Shown: positions 1 to 5,861, counted from the stretch's first letter. The stretch: DNA of 7,093 nucleotides from Chromatiaceae bacterium (GCA_016938795.1 JAFGTZ010000056.1:1-7093); one strand, 5' to 3'. Numbers and translations: made by a program. Notes: generated from the sequence alone by a model not told the origin.

Positions 1-273
1 GCCACTGGGTTCGCCACCACCGTTCGGCGAGAGACAGTTCCAGTAGAAGCTATGGTTCCAGACCTGGGCGGCGTTGTTGAAGATGCCGCCCGAGGCGCGC
101 TGGATGATGTCCGCAAGCGGCAGCTCGGCGAATTCGGTGCCTTCAATCAATTTGTTGAGATTGTTCACATAGGTCTGGTGATGTTTGCCGTAGTGATAGT
201 CGATGGTCTCGGCCGAGATCACCGGCTCAAGGGCGTCGCGTGCGAAGGGCAGGGCGGGAAGTTCGTGCGTCAT
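1..273 (-). CDS. sodB: Fe superoxide dismutase, N-terminal 91 residues (cut by window edge)
   Basis: Cytoplasmic enzyme that converts superoxide to oxygen and hydrogen peroxide. Only the first 91 codons are present; the reading frame runs off the left edge. Visible residues match the FeSOD alpha-hairpin domain: ELPALPFARDALEPVIS at the start, YHYGKHHQTYVNNLNKL around residues 26-42 with metal ligand His27, and NNAAQVWNHSFYWN at 66-79 with metal ligand His74. Gln70 in the AAQVWNH motif is typical of iron-type rather than manganese-type enzymes. The remaining two metal ligands (Asp and His of the C-terminal domain) lie outside the window. The ATG is supported by a GGAGG ribosome site 7 bases upstream (281-285 on the plus strand). 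The gene is divergent from asnO across a 174-bp gap. Identification is very secure; Fe versus cambialistic metal use is inferred from the Gln position. Confidence 0.96.
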   Translation of the reverse strand, partial: MTHELPALPFARDALEPVISAETIDYHYGKHHQTYVNNLNKLIEGTEFAELPLADIIQRASGGIFNNAAQVWNHSFYWNCLSPNGGGEPSG

Positions 274-321
274 GGCTGGTCCTCCAGGGTTGGGAGCGGG
301 ATGGATGGCTGAACACAGGCT

Positions 322-327
322 TGTCAA
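322..327 (-). promoter_or_regulatory. Possible -35 box for sodB
   Basis: On the minus strand an exact TTGACA lies 49 bases before the sodB start codon. No good -10 box follows at 15-18 bases (best is TCCATC), so this is a weak promoter call. Next to it a 13-base GC palindrome (TCGCGC-G-GCGCGA, 330-342) could be an operator or chance in GC-rich DNA. I found no convincing promoter for asnO in the same gap. Confidence 0.25.
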
Positions 328-447
328 GATCGCGCGGCGCGACCCTCTGCGCCCGAGTTGTGGTCAGGCGGCGGGCTTTGCAACCGGGGGCTGCTCATGT
401 GACCATCGGCGCGACCTTGTTTGAGCCAGTGTGAGAGGAGCCCGGTG

Positions 448-2238
448 ATGTGCGGCATCTGCGGTGAACTAGGATTCAACGGCGCCCCAGGCGATCTGGG
501 GGCCATCGCGCGCATGATGAAACGTCTGGAGCCGCGCGGTCCGGATCATGGGGGCAGTTACAGCGACGGCGCCCTGGCGCTGGGGCATCGTCGTCTCTCG
601 ATCATCGATCTCTCGCTGCGCTCGAATCAGCCCTTGGTCGATGCCGAGCTTGGGCTCGCGCTGGTGTTCAACGGCACCATCTACAACTACCGCGCCTTGC
701 GCCGCGAGCTGAGCGCGCGCGGCTATCGCTTTTTCAGCGAGGGCGACAGCGAGGTCATCCTCAAGGCCTGGCACGCCTGGGGCCCCGAGGCGCTGGAGCG
801 TCTGCACGGTATGTTCGCCTTTGCCCTCTGGGATGCCAATGCGCGTGTGCTCTTTCTCGCGCGTGATCGCTTTGGCATCAAGCCGCTGTATTTTTCCGAG
901 CAACAGGGGCGTCTGCGTTTTGCCTCCAGTCTCCAGGCGCTGCTTGCCGCCGGGGACGTGGACTGCGCCATCGACCCCGTGGCCCTGCATCATCTCTTCA
1001 CCCTGCATGCCGTGGTGCCGGCGCCGCGCACCATTGTGCGCGGCGTGCGCAAGCTTGCCCCCGGCCACTGGCTGCGCATCGAGGAGAACGGCGCGCGGCG
1101 TGAAGGCTGCTACTGGCGGCTTGCGGCAACCCGCCCGCACCCGCCTCGCAGCGAGGGCGAATGGCTGGAGGCCATTCACGCCAGTCTGCGCGAGGCGGTG
1201 CGGGTGCGCGCCGAGGTGGCCGATGTGCCGGTCGGGGTGCTGCTCTCGGGCGGGCTCGATTCGAGTCTGTTGGTGGCGCTGCTCGCCGAGGCTGGGGTGA
1301 GCGATCTGCGCACCTTCTCGGTGGGCTTCGAGGATACGCCCGAGGAGGCGGGCAGCGAGTTCGCGTATTCGGATCAGGTGGTAGCGCACTATGGCACCCG
1401 TCACCGGCGTCTTCATGTCTCTAACGATCAGGTGCTTGCGCGTTTGCCCGAGGCGGTCGATGCCATGGCCGAACCCATGTTCGCGCAGGATGCGGTGGCC
1501 TTTTATCTGCTGGCCGAACAGGTCTCGCGCGAGGTCAAGGTGGTGCAGTCGGGGCAGGGCGCCGATGAGGTGTTCGGCGGCTATTTCTGGTATCCACGCA
1601 TGCAGGCCGAGACCGGGGGTTCACCCCTGGAGCGCTTCAGCAAGCACTATTTTGATCGCGATCACGCCGAATATATGCGTCTGGTAGGTGCGGGTTGGGG
1701 TGGTGAGGACCACAGCTCGGCCTATATCGGCGCGCGTCTCGACGAGCCCGAGGCCGATGAATTTCTCGATGCGGTGCTGCGCCTGGATGTCACCACCCTC
1801 ATCGTCGATGATCCGGTCAAGCGCGTCGATAACATGACCATGGCCTGGGGGCTGGAGGCGCGGGTGCCCTTTCTCGATCACCACCTGGTCGAGCTGGCTG
1901 CGCGCTGCCCGCCCGAGCTGAAGCTACGCGAAGGCGGCAAGTATCCGCTCAAGGCTCTGGCGCGCGGATTGCTGCCCGATGCCGTCATCGACCGACCTAA
2001 GGGTTACTTTCCCATGCCCGCGCTCAAATATGTGCGCGGCCCCTTTCTCGACTTCATGCGCGATCTGCTCGACTCGCGCGCCTGTCGCGAGCGTGGGCTT
2101 TACCGGCGCGACTATGTCGAGCAGCTTCTGGCCGCGCCTGACATGCACCACACCCGCATCCGTGGCAACAAGCTCTGGCATCTGGCCGCGCTGGAGCTTT
2201 GGTTGCAGCGCCATCTCGACGGCTCGGGGCAGGCTTGA
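448..2238 (+). CDS. asnO: Asparagine synthase-family amidotransferase, probable N-acetylglutaminylglutamine amidotransferase
   Basis: Class II glutamine amidotransferase of 596 residues. It probably moves glutamine-derived ammonia onto N-acetylglutaminylglutamine using ATP, making the amide osmolyte NAGGN in the cytoplasm. The start at 448 is chosen because the N-terminal nucleophile Cys must be residue 2 (MCGICGEL) and GAGAGGAG sits 7 bases upstream; an upstream TTG at 421 in the same frame would bury that Cys. Glutaminase domain, about 2-190: PRGPD 29-33, RRLSIIDL 48-55, FNGTIYNY 74-81, Asp100. Synthetase domain, about 215-590: PPi loop SGGLDSS 267-273, SGQGADE 368-374, and a later RVDNMTMAWGLEARVPFLDHH block. 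Length and sequence throughout (for example HAVVPAPRTI, VVQSGQGADE, DRPKGYFP) resemble the NAGGN amidotransferase family more than AsnB, judged from memory. The usual ngg synthetase and peptidase neighbours are absent; grxD follows after 83 bases. An ordinary asparagine synthase role is not excluded. Confidence 0.85.
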   Translation: MCGICGELGFNGAPGDLGAIARMMKRLEPRGPDHGGSYSDGALALGHRRLSIIDLSLRSNQPLVDAELGLALVFNGTIYNYRALRRELSARGYRFFSEGDSEVILKAWHAWGPEALERLHGMFAFALWDANARVLFLARDRFGIKPLYFSEQQGRLRFASSLQALLAAGDVDCAIDPVALHHLFTLHAVVPAPRTIVRGVRKLAPGHWLRIEENGARREGCYWRLAATRPHPPRSEGEWLEAIHASLREAVRVRAEVADVPVGVLLSGGLDSSLLVALLAEAGVSDLRTFSVGFEDTPEEAGSEFAYSDQVVAHYGTRHRRLHVSNDQVLARLPEAVDAMAEPMFAQDAVAFYLLAEQVSREVKVVQSGQGADEVFGGYFWYPRMQAETGGSPLERFSKHYFDRDHAEYMRLVGAGWGGEDHSSAYIGARLDEPEADEFLDAVLRLDVTTLIVDDPVKRVDNMTMAWGLEARVPFLDHHLVELAARCPPELKLREGGKYPLKALARGLLPDAVIDRPKGYFPMPALKYVRGPFLDFMRDLLDSRACRERGLYRRDYVEQLLAAPDMHHTRIRGNKLWHLAALELWLQRHLDGSGQA

Positions 2239-2239
2239 A

Positions 2240-2262
2240 AATTGTCAATTCAGTCGCGACTG
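2240..2262. repeat. Two abutting palindromes between asnO and grxD
   Basis: AATTG-T-CAATT (2240-2250) is followed directly by the perfect 12-base palindrome CAGTCGCGACTG (2251-2262). They fill the start of the 83-bp gap, just after the asnO stop codon and 60 bases before grxD. Neither makes a strong hairpin with a U-tract, so a terminator is unlikely; a protein-binding site near the grxD promoter is possible. A TTGTCA hexamer at 2242-2247 overlaps the first palindrome and might be a -35 box, but no good -10 follows. Confidence 0.4.
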
Positions 2263-2321
2263 TGCATGGTTGAGGCTTTTAGTCTGACTTTATCTGCATT
2301 CACCGCGAGGTCACAGTCATC

Positions 2322-2654
2322 ATGGATGCACTTGAGCGTATCCGCGAACAGGTCGAAAACAATGCCGTGGTCATTTACATGAAGGGCACGCCGCAATTTC
2401 CGCAATGCGGCTTTTCCATGCGCGCGGCCAAGGCGCTGCAAGAGTGCGATCAGCCCTTTGCCTATGTGAATGTCCTTCAGGATCCGGATATCTACGAAAA
2501 TCTACCGCGCTATGCCGACTGGCCGACCTTTCCCCAGGTCTACATCGAGGGGGAGCTAATTGGCGGCTGCGACATTACCTTGGAGCTGCATGCCAGCGGC
2601 GAACTCAAGCGTCTGATGGAGCAAGCCCATGCCAGAAACGGCGCCGCAGCCTGA
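2322..2654 (+). CDS. grxD: Monothiol glutaredoxin, Grx4 type
   Basis: Cytoplasmic CGFS-type glutaredoxin of 110 residues, the usual length of bacterial Grx4. The family binds a glutathione-ligated [2Fe-2S] cluster as a dimer or with BolA, and serves in iron-sulfur cluster delivery and iron sensing. The thioredoxin fold is seen with VVIYMKGTP (16-24), active-site CGFS (Cys29), WPTFPQVYIEGELIGG with the TFP cis-proline region (69-71), and GGCD (81-84) for glutathione binding. The ATG has a GAGG 11 bases upstream, a rather long spacing. The product starts MDALERI and ends in a short Ala/Gly tail. It is convergent with rnt, with only 8 bases between the two stop codons. sodB, two genes to the left, fits an iron/oxidative-stress theme, as in Escherichia coli where grxD and sodB are also close. 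Confidence 0.96.
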   Translation: MDALERIREQVENNAVVIYMKGTPQFPQCGFSMRAAKALQECDQPFAYVNVLQDPDIYENLPRYADWPTFPQVYIEGELIGGCDITLELHASGELKRLMEQAHARNGAAA

Positions 2655-2666
2655 GGCTGGACTCAG
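2651..2666. repeat. Small inverted repeat holding both convergent stop codons
   Basis: CTGAG (2651-2655) and CTCAG (2662-2666) form a 5-bp inverted repeat with a 6-base loop. The grxD TGA lies in the left arm and the rnt stop (TCA on this strand) in the right arm. It is too short, and lacks a T-run, to be called a terminator; the symmetry partly follows from two facing TGA codons. Confidence 0.3.
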
Positions 2667-3325
2667 CTCCTGCGCTGGCGCGGATCGCGCGTCCAGAAGT
2701 GGACCGGGTCGAGTGCGTGCCAGCGGTTGACGATGGTGCAGAAGAGGCGCGCGGTCTGTTCGGCATCGTAGATGGCTGAATGCGCCTCGCTGTTGTTCCA
2801 GTCGAGTCCGGCGGCGCGCGAGGCATTGGCCAGCACCGTCTGGCCGAACACGAGGCCGCTGAGGCTCACGGTGTCGAAGACGCTGAAGTCATGAAAGGGG
2901 TTGCGTTTGTAGTTGGTGCGCTCAACCGCAGCCTTGATGAAGCCGAGGTCGAAGTGGGCATTGTGTCCAACCAAAATGGCGCGGGTGCAGCCGGTGGTTT
3001 TCACCGCCTTGCGGATGGGGCCGAGGATATGATCGAGCGCCTCATGCTCGGGCAGTGCATCGCGCAGCGGGTGGTGGGGATCGATGCGATTGAAGGCCAG
3101 CGCCCGAGGGTCGATCTCGGCATCCATGAAGGGCAGCACATGACAGGCCAGGGCGGGCGCAGGTTCCAGCAGCCCTTCGGGTGTCATGCGGATGATGACG
3201 GCAGCGATTTCGAGCAGGGCATGGCGCTGGGCGTCAAAGCCGGCGGTCTCGACATCGATGACTACAGGCAGGAAGCCGCGAAAGCGTTGCGCGATGCCTT
3301 GGGATGACTGTTCTTCTTCGTTCAT
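2663..3325 (-). CDS. rnt: Ribonuclease T
   Basis: DEDDh-family 3'-5' exoribonuclease that trims the 3' ends of tRNA (CCA turnover) and other stable RNAs such as 5S and 23S rRNA; it works as a homodimer in the cytoplasm. From the ATG at 3325 it has 220 residues, close to the 215 of Escherichia coli. All four acidic ligands and the catalytic His are present: Asp24 and Glu26 in VVIDVETAGF, Asp126 in GHNAHFDLGF, His182 and Asp187 in AHSAIYDAEQTA. The RFRGF motif before the first acidic motif and the RNPFH block also fit RNase T rather than the DNA polymerase epsilon subunit. A GTG at 3331 is an in-frame alternative start giving 222 residues; neither start has a clear ribosome site, so the choice rests on codon preference and alignment with the family start. 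The gene is convergent with grxD and divergent from mlaA. Confidence 0.95.
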   Translation of the reverse strand: MNEEEQSSQGIAQRFRGFLPVVIDVETAGFDAQRHALLEIAAVIIRMTPEGLLEPAPALACHVLPFMDAEIDPRALAFNRIDPHHPLRDALPEHEALDHILGPIRKAVKTTGCTRAILVGHNAHFDLGFIKAAVERTNYKRNPFHDFSVFDTVSLSGLVFGQTVLANASRAAGLDWNNSEAHSAIYDAEQTARLFCTIVNRWHALDPVHFWTRDPRQRRS

Positions 3326-3449
3326 CGTCACAGCATAAGTGCTGCGCCTGGGAATGCCAATGTGAATTAAACGCCACGCATCCCCGTGCCTTGGCGCTCG
3401 TGCGCTGAGGGTGTTTTCGGTCTCTCTGCCGCAGATCAGGCGGCTGTGT

Positions 3450-3476
3450 TAGGATCGCGCCATCATCTTCGATGGC
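3450..3476 (+). promoter_or_regulatory. Weak candidate -10 and leader hairpin upstream of mlaA
   Basis: The 181-bp gap between rnt and mlaA holds a TAGGAT (3450-3455), preceded by TGTGT, that could be a -10 box; no good -35 lies 16-18 bases upstream. Directly after it is a perfect 6-bp hairpin, GCCATC (3459-3464) and GATGGC (3471-3476) with a 6-base loop, which would lie near the 5' end of the mlaA transcript. Nothing else stands out in this gap. Confidence 0.25.
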
Positions 3477-3506
3477 AGTGATGCCGAGGTCTCAAGGGTA
3501 GTCGCA

Positions 3507-4259
3507 ATGGGCAGGTACCGGGTGATATGGACAGCGATATTGGGGCTTGCCCTGCTTTCTGGGTGCGCCTCGGGCGTGTCGCGCGACAGCGATCCGCGCG
3601 ATCCGCTTGAACCCTATAACCGCGCCGTCTATCGCTTCAATTCGGATTTTGACAAGGCCTTCATGCAACCGCTCGCGCGCGCCTACCGCACGGTGACGCC
3701 CGAGCCCGTTGATCGGGGTGTCACCAACTTTTTCGCAAATATCGCGGATGTCAGCTCCGCCATCAACAACGTGCTTCAGTTCAAGATGTCGCGTGCCGGC
3801 AGCGATGTCGGGCGAGTCGTCATTAACTCCACGGTGGGCGTGCTCGGTATTTTCGACGTGGCCACCAATATGGGATTGCCCAGCTACAAGGAAGACTTTG
3901 GGCAGACACTCGGCTATTGGGGTGTCGAGCCGGGCGCCTATTTCATGCTGCCGTTGCTCGGTCCGAGCAGTATGCGCGACACCCTGGGATTCGCAGGCGA
4001 CATGCTCGCCGACCCCCTGGTGAGCGTGCGTGAGCACGAGGTCTATTGGGGCGCCATTGTCCTGCGTACCATCGACGGACGCGCGGACCTGCTGAGCGCA
4101 GGCGAGATTCTCGATGAGGCTGCGCTCGATCCCTACAGCTTCCTGCGCGATGCCTATCTCCAGCGGCGCCAATCGCTGGTGCATGATGGCGACCCGCCCA
4201 TCGAGTCCGATTTCTGGGATGAGATGGATTTTGACGACGGCCCCGAAGGCGCGCGCTGA
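3507..4259 (+). CDS. mlaA: MlaA (VacJ) outer-membrane lipoprotein of phospholipid retrograde transport
   Basis: Outer-membrane lipoprotein of 250 residues. In the Mla pathway it takes mislocalised phospholipid from the outer leaflet, usually bound to an outer-membrane porin, and hands it to periplasmic MlaC for return to the MlaFEDB inner-membrane complex. The N-terminus has Arg residues and a hydrophobic stretch ending in a lipobox LLSGC with Cys20 as the lipidated residue; Ala21 at +2 fits outer-membrane sorting. The family motif DPLEPYNRAVYRFN follows at about 32-45, then hydrophobic FFANIADVSSAINNVLQ, NSTVGVLGIFDVATNMGLP, EDFGQTLGYWGVEPGAYFMLPLLGPSS and the DPYSFLRDAYLQRR end block. The acidic tail (SDFWDEMDFDD) is common in the family. 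The start is supported by AAGGGT 7 bases upstream. It stands apart from any mlaFEDCB operon here and converges on pyrC. Confidence 0.95.
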   Translation: MGRYRVIWTAILGLALLSGCASGVSRDSDPRDPLEPYNRAVYRFNSDFDKAFMQPLARAYRTVTPEPVDRGVTNFFANIADVSSAINNVLQFKMSRAGSDVGRVVINSTVGVLGIFDVATNMGLPSYKEDFGQTLGYWGVEPGAYFMLPLLGPSSMRDTLGFAGDMLADPLVSVREHEVYWGAIVLRTIDGRADLLSAGEILDEAALDPYSFLRDAYLQRRQSLVHDGDPPIESDFWDEMDFDDGPEGAR

Positions 4260-4307
4260 GCGCGACAACACGTCGTTCAGTCGCGCCGCCTGAGTGCGAC
4301 CGCTCAG
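4252..4307. terminator. Possible hairpins in the mlaA-pyrC convergent gap
   Basis: Two short hairpins sit between and into the ends of the converging genes. CGCGC (4252-4256) and GCGCG (4260-4264) flank a 3-base loop that is the mlaA stop codon. CTGAGTG (4290-4296) and CGCTCAG (4301-4307) give a 7-bp stem with one G-U pair and a CGAC loop, reaching into the pyrC stop. No T-run follows on either strand, so intrinsic termination is uncertain; Rho-dependent ends would also fit. Confidence 0.3.
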
Positions 4308-5359
4308 TCGTTGCCGCTTTCCACCAGGCGCCAGCCGAGGCGCTCGCCCGCCCCGAGCGGTACCAGGCGTTCCTCGCCAAAAGAATAATCGGGCGGCACC
4401 TCCCAGCTTTCTCGGCATAGACGCACCCAGCCCGGGTTGCGTGGCAGTCCGTAAAAATCGGGTCCGTGCAGGCTCGCGAATCCCTCCAGTCGGTCCAGCG
4501 CGTTCGCTGCCTCGAAGATCTCAGCGTAGAACTCCAGCGCGGCATGGGCGCTGTAGGCGCCGGCGCAGCCGCAGGCGCTTTCCTTGGCCGAGCGCGCATG
4601 CGGCGCGCTGTCGGTGCCGAGAAAAAAGCGCGGATGTCCGCTTACCGCCGCTTCCAGCACGGCCTGTCGGTGACTCTCGCGCTTGAGCACCGGCAGGCAA
4701 TAGCGATGTGGACGCAGCCCCCCGACGAGCAGGTCATTGCGGTTATAGCGCAGATGATGCGGTGTGATGGTGGCGGCTAGATGCTCCGAACCCTCACGCA
4801 CGAAGGCCACGGCCTCGGCGGTGCTGGCATGTTCGAGCACCAGGCGCAGCTCGGGAAAATCGGCCACCAAGGCGCTCAGACGGGTTTCGATGAAACGCGC
4901 CTCGCGATCAAAGATGTCCACCTCGGGATCTGTCACCTCGCCATGCACCAGGAGCGGCAAACCATGACGCTGCATGGCCTCCAGGGCTCCGTGAATACGG
5001 CGAAGGTCGGTCACACCGTTCGCCGAGTTGGTGGTGGCCCCGGCGGGGTAGAGCTTGCAGGCGACGATGGCGCCGCTGTCGTGGGCGGCAGCGATGTCGG
5101 CGGCGCGCGTTTCGTCGGTCAGATAGAGCGTCATCAGCGGCTGGAAGTCACTTCCCTCGGGCAGGGCGGCGAGAATGCGTGCGCGGTAGGCGAGCGCCTG
5201 CTCGGTGGTGGTCACCGGGGGATTGAGATTCGGCATGATGATGGCGCGTGCGAACTGACGCGCCGAGTGCGCGACCACGTCGGCCATGGCGGCGCCGTCG
5301 CGCAGATGCAGATGCCAGTCGTCTGGACGACGGATGCGAAGTTCCCGAGCTTGGTTCAT
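4304..5359 (-). CDS. pyrC: Dihydroorotase
   Basis: Zinc amidohydrolase that cyclises N-carbamoyl-L-aspartate to dihydroorotate, step three of de novo pyrimidine synthesis, in the cytoplasm. From the ATG at 5359 it has 351 residues, next to 348 in Escherichia coli. Every catalytic residue falls at the Escherichia coli number: His16 and His18 in DDWHLHLRDG, carboxylated Lys102 in CKLYPAGATTNS, His139 in LVHGEVT, His177 in LEHAST, and Asp250 in GTDSAPHA. The flexible-loop and CGCAG segments are also present. The frame stays open upstream to 5488, but the added 43 residues do not look like the family and would start inside a hairpin loop, so 5359 is preferred. The start lacks a good ribosome site (AGGA is 13 bases away) and overlaps the stop of a 13-codon upstream ORF. 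It is convergent with mlaA. Confidence 0.95.
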   Translation of the reverse strand: MNQARELRIRRPDDWHLHLRDGAAMADVVAHSARQFARAIIMPNLNPPVTTTEQALAYRARILAALPEGSDFQPLMTLYLTDETRAADIAAAHDSGAIVACKLYPAGATTNSANGVTDLRRIHGALEAMQRHGLPLLVHGEVTDPEVDIFDREARFIETRLSALVADFPELRLVLEHASTAEAVAFVREGSEHLAATITPHHLRYNRNDLLVGGLRPHRYCLPVLKRESHRQAVLEAAVSGHPRFFLGTDSAPHARSAKESACGCAGAYSAHAALEFYAEIFEAANALDRLEGFASLHGPDFYGLPRNPGWVRLCRESWEVPPDYSFGEERLVPLGAGERLGWRLVESGND

Positions 5360-5397
5360 GAGCGTGGTGCAGTCCTGATGGAGGCTGGAGAAGGCAT
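5356..5397 (-). other. 13-codon upstream ORF overlapping the pyrC start
   Basis: On the minus strand an ATG (5397-5395) opens a reading frame for MPSPASIRTAPRS that ends in TGA sharing ATGA with the pyrC start codon (pyrC ATG 5359-5357, uORF TGA 5358-5356). The uORF has only an AAGG one base from its ATG, inside a hairpin, which is too close for a normal ribosome site. Translational coupling to pyrC is inferred; a chance frame cannot be excluded. Confidence 0.3.
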
Positions 5398-5419
5398 GCC
5401 TTGTCTTGATCGACAAGGC
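5398..5419 (-). promoter_or_regulatory. Hairpin in the pyrC leader
   Basis: A perfect 8-bp inverted repeat, GCCTTGTC (5398-5405) and GACAAGGC (5412-5419), has a 6-base loop. In the pyrC transcript it would form a stable stem that ends just before the uORF ATG and holds the only AAGG there. Hairpin control of pyrC translation is known in Escherichia coli, where start-site choice depends on CTP level; a related role here is inference. No T-run follows, so it is not a simple attenuator. Confidence 0.5.
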
Positions 5420-5431
5420 GCTCTGGCGTGC

Positions 5432-5461
5432 ATCATATACCGACCGCGCTGGAGCGGTTGA
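5432..5461 (-). promoter_or_regulatory. pyrC: Candidate pyrC promoter
   Basis: On the minus strand TATGAT (5437-5432) matches five of six bases of a sigma-70 -10 box. At 18 bases upstream TCAACC (5461-5456) is a poor -35. Transcription would start near 5426, giving a leader of about 67 bases that begins just before the 8-bp hairpin. Confidence 0.35.
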
Positions 5462-5476
5462 GAGATGGGTGCGGTG

Positions 5477-5500
5477 GGCGGGATCCATGCGGATCCCGCC
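5477..5500 (-). terminator. Strong hairpin after the small Cys-protein gene
   Basis: A perfect 10-bp inverted repeat, GGCGGGATCC (5477-5486) and GGATCCCGCC (5491-5500), has a 4-base loop. It lies 10 bases past the stop codon of the 97-residue gene and upstream of the pyrC promoter region, where a terminator separating the two would be expected. No T-run follows on the minus strand (CACCGCACCC comes next), so it may act as an mRNA 3'-end stabiliser or a terminator of the U-less kind. Confidence 0.5.
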
Positions 5501-5510
5501 TCAGGGCTCG

Positions 5511-5804
5511 TCAGGAGTCGGCGGGCGCCGTTGGGGCGGAGGCGGAGGATTCGGATTTGGGCGGGGGTGTCTGCGCCGGAGTGGTGGCCTGACTTTGCGC
5601 CTTTTTCTGGACGCGGCAGTGCCCGGACACCTCAATGCCATCCTTGCGGGTATAGCCGTTGATCCAGCGGCAGTCTTCGCGCGCGCCGCACACATCCTGC
5701 TCAAGGCCCTTGCAGGGCGATTCGGCAAGGGCTGAGCTGACAGCGGCCAGTGTCAGCAAGCAGCCAAGGGCGATAGATCGAAAACCGGGAATGCCAACCT
5801 TCAT
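5511..5804 (-). CDS. Small exported four-cysteine protein of unknown function
   Basis: A 97-residue protein that I cannot assign a function. Residues 1-27 form a Sec signal peptide: Lys2, Arg9, a hydrophobic core around IALGCLLTLAAV, and a cleavage site ALA before Glu28. The mature part is a compact segment, 28-65, with cysteines 31, 39, 45 and 63 (spacing C-x7-C-x5-C-x17-C), able to form two disulfides in the periplasm. The pattern CRWINGYTRKDGIEVSGHCR recalls short conserved hypothetical secreted proteins in proteobacteria. Residues 66-97 are a low-complexity tail rich in Ala, Pro, Ser, Gln and Lys, probably disordered. AAAGGAG lies 7 bases before the ATG, the best ribosome site in the window, and a TTGACA promoter lies upstream. 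It is on the same strand as pyrC but is separated by 151 bp and a strong hairpin, so it is probably its own transcript. Confidence 0.85.
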   Translation of the reverse strand: MKVGIPGFRSIALGCLLTLAAVSSALAESPCKGLEQDVCGAREDCRWINGYTRKDGIEVSGHCRVQKKAQSQATTPAQTPPPKSESSASAPTAPADS

Positions 5805-5835
5805 GTCGAGGCTCCTTTCAGTGAGGGGGCTGGAG

Positions 5836-5857
5836 ACGCCACAAGTCTTCGTGGCGT
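5836..5857. repeat. Inverted repeat at the expected transcription start of the Cys-protein gene
   Basis: ACGCCAC (5836-5842) and GTGGCGT (5851-5857) make a perfect 7-bp inverted repeat with an 8-base centre. On the minus strand it begins 4 bases after the putative -10 box, so it sits at about +1. It could be a repressor operator or a 5' hairpin that protects the mRNA. No T-run follows on either strand, so a terminator is unlikely. Confidence 0.5.
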
Positions 5858-5861
5858 GTAA

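Noticed and set aside
336..416. Direct repeat GGCGCGACC (336-344 and 408-416) in the sodB-asnO gap
   Set aside because: Nine GC-rich bases recurring once in a GC-rich gap is weak evidence; no third copy or link to a promoter element was seen.
421..447. Nine-residue upstream extension of AsnO from TTG
   Set aside because: The catalytic Cys must be exposed at residue 2 after Met removal, and a good ribosome site precedes the ATG at 448.
469..1416. 315-codon open frame on the minus strand inside asnO
   Set aside because: It lies wholly antisense to a gene with full family motifs, has no recognisable domain, and such frames are common opposite GC-rich genes with strong third-position bias.
2780..3307. 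175-codon plus-strand frame opposite rnt
   Set aside because: Antisense shadow of RNase T, in which all catalytic residues are intact; no motif or ribosome site of its own.
3492..4418. 308-codon minus-strand frame opposite mlaA
   Set aside because: It spans the mlaA coding region and the end of pyrC; no motif, and the MlaA reading is unambiguous.
4781..5461. 226-codon plus-strand frame opposite pyrC
   Set aside because: Antisense shadow; pyrC has every catalytic residue at the expected number, and this frame shows no recognisable family.
5360..5488. 43-residue N-terminal extension of PyrC from an ATG at 5488
   Set aside because: The ATG lies in the loop region of a perfect hairpin, has no ribosome site, and the extra residues match nothing in dihydroorotases; the ATG at 5359 gives the exact family numbering.
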